Source: Marisa cornuarietis | Lineage: Eukaryota > Mollusca > Gastropoda > Architaenioglossa > Ampullariidae | Length of the DNA stretch: 64,000 bases | Direction: 5' to 3' | NCBI GenBank assembly: GCA_004794655.1 | Contig: SMMW01000585.1 | Coordinates: 9,795,501-9,859,500 of the forward strand | Shown here: positions 59,901 through 64,000 of the stretch, in pieces | Position numbering within the stretch: position 1 is the first letter of the stretch | Layout: the number at the start of each line of letters is the position of its first letter | Program-made: the position numbers and the translations under genes | The notes under the pieces: model-generated | The model's database searches: none | Told to the model about the DNA's origin: nothing | Seen by the model: only the letters and a program-made list of their open reading frames with translations

Positions 59901-60712
59901 CTACCCACCAGTCTCACCAGAAGCAGACAACTGTTGGCAAACAAAGGAAATGTGCTTAGCAGGACAGGTCCAGGGGGGACAGTACTTCTCCTCAGTCCCC
60001 CCACTTTTCACACGCTTAAAAAGCGGTCATTGATGAAAATAGAAACAAAAGACTTTTTTTTTTGGTTATGTCATGACTTCAGTGTTGGTCTAAAGTTTTA
60101 AATACCTGGAGTGCATTTTAAATGACCACAGCATAAACCTTTCAGCATGGTCTCTTCATGTGTTGATCTTGGAGAGCAGTGAACTGCTTGCTGGCATTCT
60201 AAACCAGAGTTCACACATCACAGAGCACCTGACGTGGCACCAGTTATCCAGGTGCTGCAGACTCAATTCTTGGTTGCAGAATTTCTTCTGTATGTTAATT
60301 TTCCAAACCACAGCCTTGCCGAAGACCCTCAGACAAATCCACCATCCTGTCTTTTGCAGCATCATGTCACCTAGTAACTGTACTATGTCCAAACATCTGA
60401 CATTTACCTTAAATATCATTCTTGAAGCATTACAATTTTTTTTCTGGCAGTCTCAGGTTGTTAGGTGGTCCACATTCAAGTCTTTCATGTAAGTCTTTAA
60501 AAAAAAAAAAAAAAAACCAAGACCTTTCTCTCGTCTACTGCAGAAAATTTTCAGCAACAATCTACATCAGTCTGAGCTGTTTATACCCGCCTCCACTGAA
60601 TTGCCCAGTCCTTTTAGCCCAGACTTGTTGCACCTCATGGCCTTGGAAAAGAGACGGCTGTCATGCTCCAGCCAAGCCAAGACACTTCTGAGGTCAGGAG
60701 GTCAGACTTGGC
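56901..60712. other. Intergenic and probable 3'UTR of the Pur gene
   Basis: No protein-coding feature recognised. If the Pur transcript ends below 60713 its 3'UTR lies here; I could not fix a poly(A) site. Contains A-runs, a 17-nt A tract at about 60500-60516, CA repeats (59415) and CCAC repeats (59530). Confidence 0.35.
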
Positions 60713-60876
60713 TCAGCCGGAGATGTGCACAGCTGCGGCAAACAGGCAGAACTGAGGTGCAGAGTATCCTGGGCAAGCTGCGTTCAGATGGTGCCAGAAG
60801 CTTTTAGCACAGATGACAATGACGATGACAGTTCCCACGATTCCCAGCACAAATGACATGTCCAAGTGGTTCCCCC
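60713..60876 (-). other. Possible alternative last exon of the Pur gene encoding a hydrophobic segment
   Basis: Good acceptor (TCTCCTTCTTCCAG) and matching phase. The open frame begins [20 protein letters not shown], continues ICAKSFWHH and stops at 60713. The run from about SFVLGIVG to VIVIVIC could span a membrane, which is unlike any Pur protein I know. Needs transcript evidence. Confidence 0.35.
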
Positions 60877-63828
60877 CTGGAAGAAGGAGAGACCACCCTC
60901 AACAAGCACATTCCCTCTGTCGGCACGAATTTCTGTTGCCAGTATCACAGCGGTACACACCCCTCCTCCTGTTACTCACTATCTTTGATGCTGCTCTTGT
61001 CCACAAACTCTGACAAGACATCACGGAAACGTGCCCAGGACCGCTCTGGAATGGTGACTGCTGTGCGAAAGTTGTTGCGAACCTGTTATAAGTGAATGTA
61101 AACTTGTCAGGCAATGTTGCTGATGGAGAAGATTTTCAAGTGTAAGATGAAACCTGTTACCACTCTAAAACTGTTGAAGTGTAGGAAGGTTGGAGAAGTA
61201 ATATGCAGATTGATCAGCAATCAAAATTATATCATCTGGCACCTCTTCTGATACAGCTATCATTCAATTAGGTCAAGCCCCCCTACAAAAATTTCAGCCC
61301 ATGTGAAAAAAGTTTTGATGCAGGAACTAGTCTGACCATGTTTCACTCACAAGAACTGCTTAAAAAAAAAAAAAACCAACTACCTGACCAATATGGTTGT
61401 AGGATAATCTATAACTGTGATTTATGTATGGGGAACAAGGCATATAATGTCTTCACGAAAAGCTTTTATCAACAGTTCTTAAAAAAAACAAACTTAAAAA
61501 CTATAATAAACAAAATGCTGGAAGTGTGTTTTGAAATAAAAATGTCTACTGTTGGACAGTCTGCAACTATAAGATCTTTGGCTATAAGACCTCGGTTTTC
61601 AGTTATAGGAAAAAAAATGAAGTCGAAATAACAACTTTTATTACAGTGCAGGCGCACACACACACAAACTCATACCTATGCAACAATTTACAATTCTGAA
61701 ATTACATTTGCAGATTACAGTGTCATTAACCACAATCATTAGTAAAAATTACTTTTACACTATGTAGAATACAATGATTATGCATTCTACTGTTCATTAT
61801 TACAATTATATATTACACAACAAGGGTACTGACCTCTGACACACGGAGGTAGACTCCTCTGCGGTTTGATCCAACATCGAAGTAGAACATTTTATTTTCC
61901 ACACGCATTGAACGACTCTCTGGCAGCTCATTCTGTGGTTCTATAACAATCCAAGGGCACAACTCATCACCACCAGAGACTACTGATCACATAATATTTG
62001 CTATAACAGTGTCATGATGACAGAAGAAGAACCACGCTGCCATCAAATGTCTGCTCATTTTAACATCATTCTCATCCTTGTCTCGCCTGTCAAATTGTTT
62101 CCCACCAATTCAATCACTTATTTAAACAATGATTAAAATATAAACTTAGAGGCAGCACAAAAATATAAGGGTTAAATGCTTTCAAATACAGCCCATCACA
62201 GATTGTTTCTAATCACCTTTCAGTAAATTGTAAACTTTTTCCCAATCAACCAATGTAAGCAGCTGGAAAAAAATTGCTTTCAAAAGTTTAAGCACTGGAC
62301 CCAAAAATACAGCTCTGAGTTTGGGCACTGCCTGTGAAAATGCAAACAAACCAGTTCCTAAACTTATCATCTTTTCCCCAGTGCCCATGTTTAACTATTA
62401 GTCAACTGCAGTAGGCTGTAGAAGCCCATTTGAATTGTTTTAGAAGCCCTTGTTCATATCGAGTCACACTTGAGTCTTCAACCTACTTTAAATTTCTGCA
62501 TTTTCTCGCTATCGAAACAAAATGTTGATGACCTACATAACCTGGTATCTGAAAATCAACATTTACAATATTTTATGAAATTGTCTCCTCTCTATTCATG
62601 CCTATGTATACATTTTCCAGATGATGTAACATCTTCAGAATTTCAAAATCTGAATGAACAGATAAAATTATGACTTAATATTTACAGATAAATCAGGAAC
62701 AGCTATACATAACATATTAAAAGATGCCCGTCAACATATCAACATGTAAAATGACACTTTAAAACACAATGCCCTTCACTGTATAAAGAGCATAATAAAA
62801 AATCAACACAAGTACTACTTAAAAACAACAACAGAAAATAAAAAACAAATCACACAACTGGACCTACCATCCATACCTTGATCGTCAGTGCCAAACTCAT
62901 CCAGAAGCTCTGTTAATGCATCACGGAACTCAATCATGCCTTGAGCCGGAATGGCAATCTGTGACCGGGGGCCTCCTCTGGGGATGGTTTGTGACACCTG
63001 TTCGGAGCATACCACCTGTAAACATTTCTTCAAAGTTTCTCACCACAATATGGTAGAACAGGGCTCAACTGTGTTTTTTGAGGAGCTACCCCAACTTGCA
63101 CAACAGAACAATTTGTGAATTTAAAAGTATTTTAATGTCATTGAATACCATTTTTTTGTGCAGATTCTGATAACTGGGTACAGAATACTGCATTTTCCAT
63201 CCATAGTTTTACTTTCCTCAACTGACAAATTATCCCATTTTAGCAAAGCTTTCATCAAAGGCCATTTTTGCAAAAATTAGTAAGCAAGATGTGTCAATCA
63301 AGCAGATAAATTAGCAACATAGGCTGTGCATGTATCTGAAATATATCTGTATTTTTTTTTCAAGTACCAAATTTTATATGCTTTTTGATTCCTGATTTTA
63401 TTTTGAAGGGGGAAGAGTAGGGGAGAAGGAAAATTACTGGTAATTCTTCCTGTTATTTTCTATGCACTATACTTTGAAACTCTTGACCATTTAAAAAAAT
63501 AACATCACAGCTAACTCTTCCAACATGCCATATATAAAAAAAATGTTTAAATGCAATGTTTAAATCCATTTGTTTCTGTGTGCACTCATGTGCACATGCA
63601 CTCACTCACACACACACGAGTCTATGAATAATGTCATTAATATTTCTATAATCAACGCCAGTATAGCAATTAAAAAAATAGGGAGAAGCTGAACATTGAC
63701 CATTGTTACCCGTAAGAAGCGCCCTCGCTGGTTCTCTTTCAGATCTAGGTAATAGCGGCGGTTGTCCTTGACGATGGTTTCACTCTTCAGCTTGCCATCT
63801 TCTGGTGGGCTTTCTGTGTTGGTTGGCC
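60713..63828 (-). CDS. PURA: Pur-alpha/beta single-stranded nucleic-acid-binding protein, 3' part (PUR repeats II and III)
   Basis: Sequence-specific purine-rich ssDNA/RNA-binding protein acting in transcription and mRNA transport. Exons in transcript order: 63828-63710, 63015-62877 (or to 62868), 61940-61834, 61082-60980, then possibly 60876-60713. Repeat [29 protein letters not shown], then [29 protein letters not shown]. Repeat [52 protein letters not shown]. Repeat I and the start lie beyond the right edge. The C-terminus has two options. Reading on past 60980 gives KDSE and a stop at 60974-60972. Splicing a 103-nt intron (GTGAGT...TTCCAG) to 60876 adds 54 codons including a hydrophobic segment. 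Alpha versus beta cannot be assigned in invertebrates. Confidence 0.88.
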
Positions 63829-64000
63829 CTGCAAATCATGAGTACACCAGTACTTGATAAAACACAACATGCGGCCATGTAAATTTTTAATGTTTAGTGA
63901 ATGGAATGACCATCTTCACCCACCCACCCAGCAGTCTGGCAGTTGTCTTTTCTACCCCACTGTATGGGACAGGAGAACACATTTTTCTCAAGGGCACCTT
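63829..64000 (-). other. Intron of the Pur gene at the window edge
   Basis: Follows (in genome order) the acceptor TTTGCAG at 63829. The upstream exon with repeat I is outside the window. Nothing coding seen in it. Confidence 0.6.

Overview
The window is animal nuclear DNA: split genes with GT-AG introns, AT-rich non-coding sequence and many truncated non-LTR retrotransposons. The protein sequences and the retrotransposon mix (RTE-like, CR1/L2-like and RNase H-bearing I/jockey-like LINEs) fit a mollusc, probably a gastropod. That assignment is inference; no marker gene here proves it.

Four conserved cellular genes can be built exon by exon. (1) UAP1, UDP-N-acetylhexosamine pyrophosphorylase, + strand, 2224-11578, ten coding exons, with a GC-AG first intron and a 27-nt microexon. 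(2) A U1A/U2B''-type spliceosomal protein (SNRPA/SNRPB2/SNF), - strand, 25186-16794, six coding exons plus a likely 5'UTR exon. (3) VPS26, the arrestin-fold retromer subunit, + strand, 26087-37001, ten coding exons, two of which are a duplicated 107-nt pair expected to be spliced mutually exclusively. (4) The 3' part of a Pur-alpha/beta gene, - strand, 63828-60713, running off the right edge. UAP1 and the snRNP gene converge. The snRNP gene and VPS26 diverge from a short shared promoter region with an ETS-like site.

The rest is intron and intergenic DNA full of retroelements. There are two near-identical antisense RTE-like copies (in a UAP1 intron and a VPS26 intron). A longer RTE-like copy (43396-46691) has about 15-bp target-site duplications and itself carries a Tigger/pogo-like MITE. 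A two-ORF LINE lies at 47087-51700, with several CR1/L2-type fragments and tails elsewhere. A STRAD-like pseudokinase retropseudogene sits in the last intron of the snRNP gene. The genes are functionally unrelated housekeeping genes (nucleotide-sugar synthesis, splicing, endosomal sorting, nucleic-acid binding).

The best leads are the VPS26 mutually exclusive exon pair; a structured 3'UTR element of the snRNP gene with two perfect AUUGCAC motifs, resembling the vertebrate U1A autoregulatory PIE element; the UAP1 microexon at about the position of the human AGX1/AGX2 splice difference; and a possible membrane-anchored C-terminus of the Pur protein.
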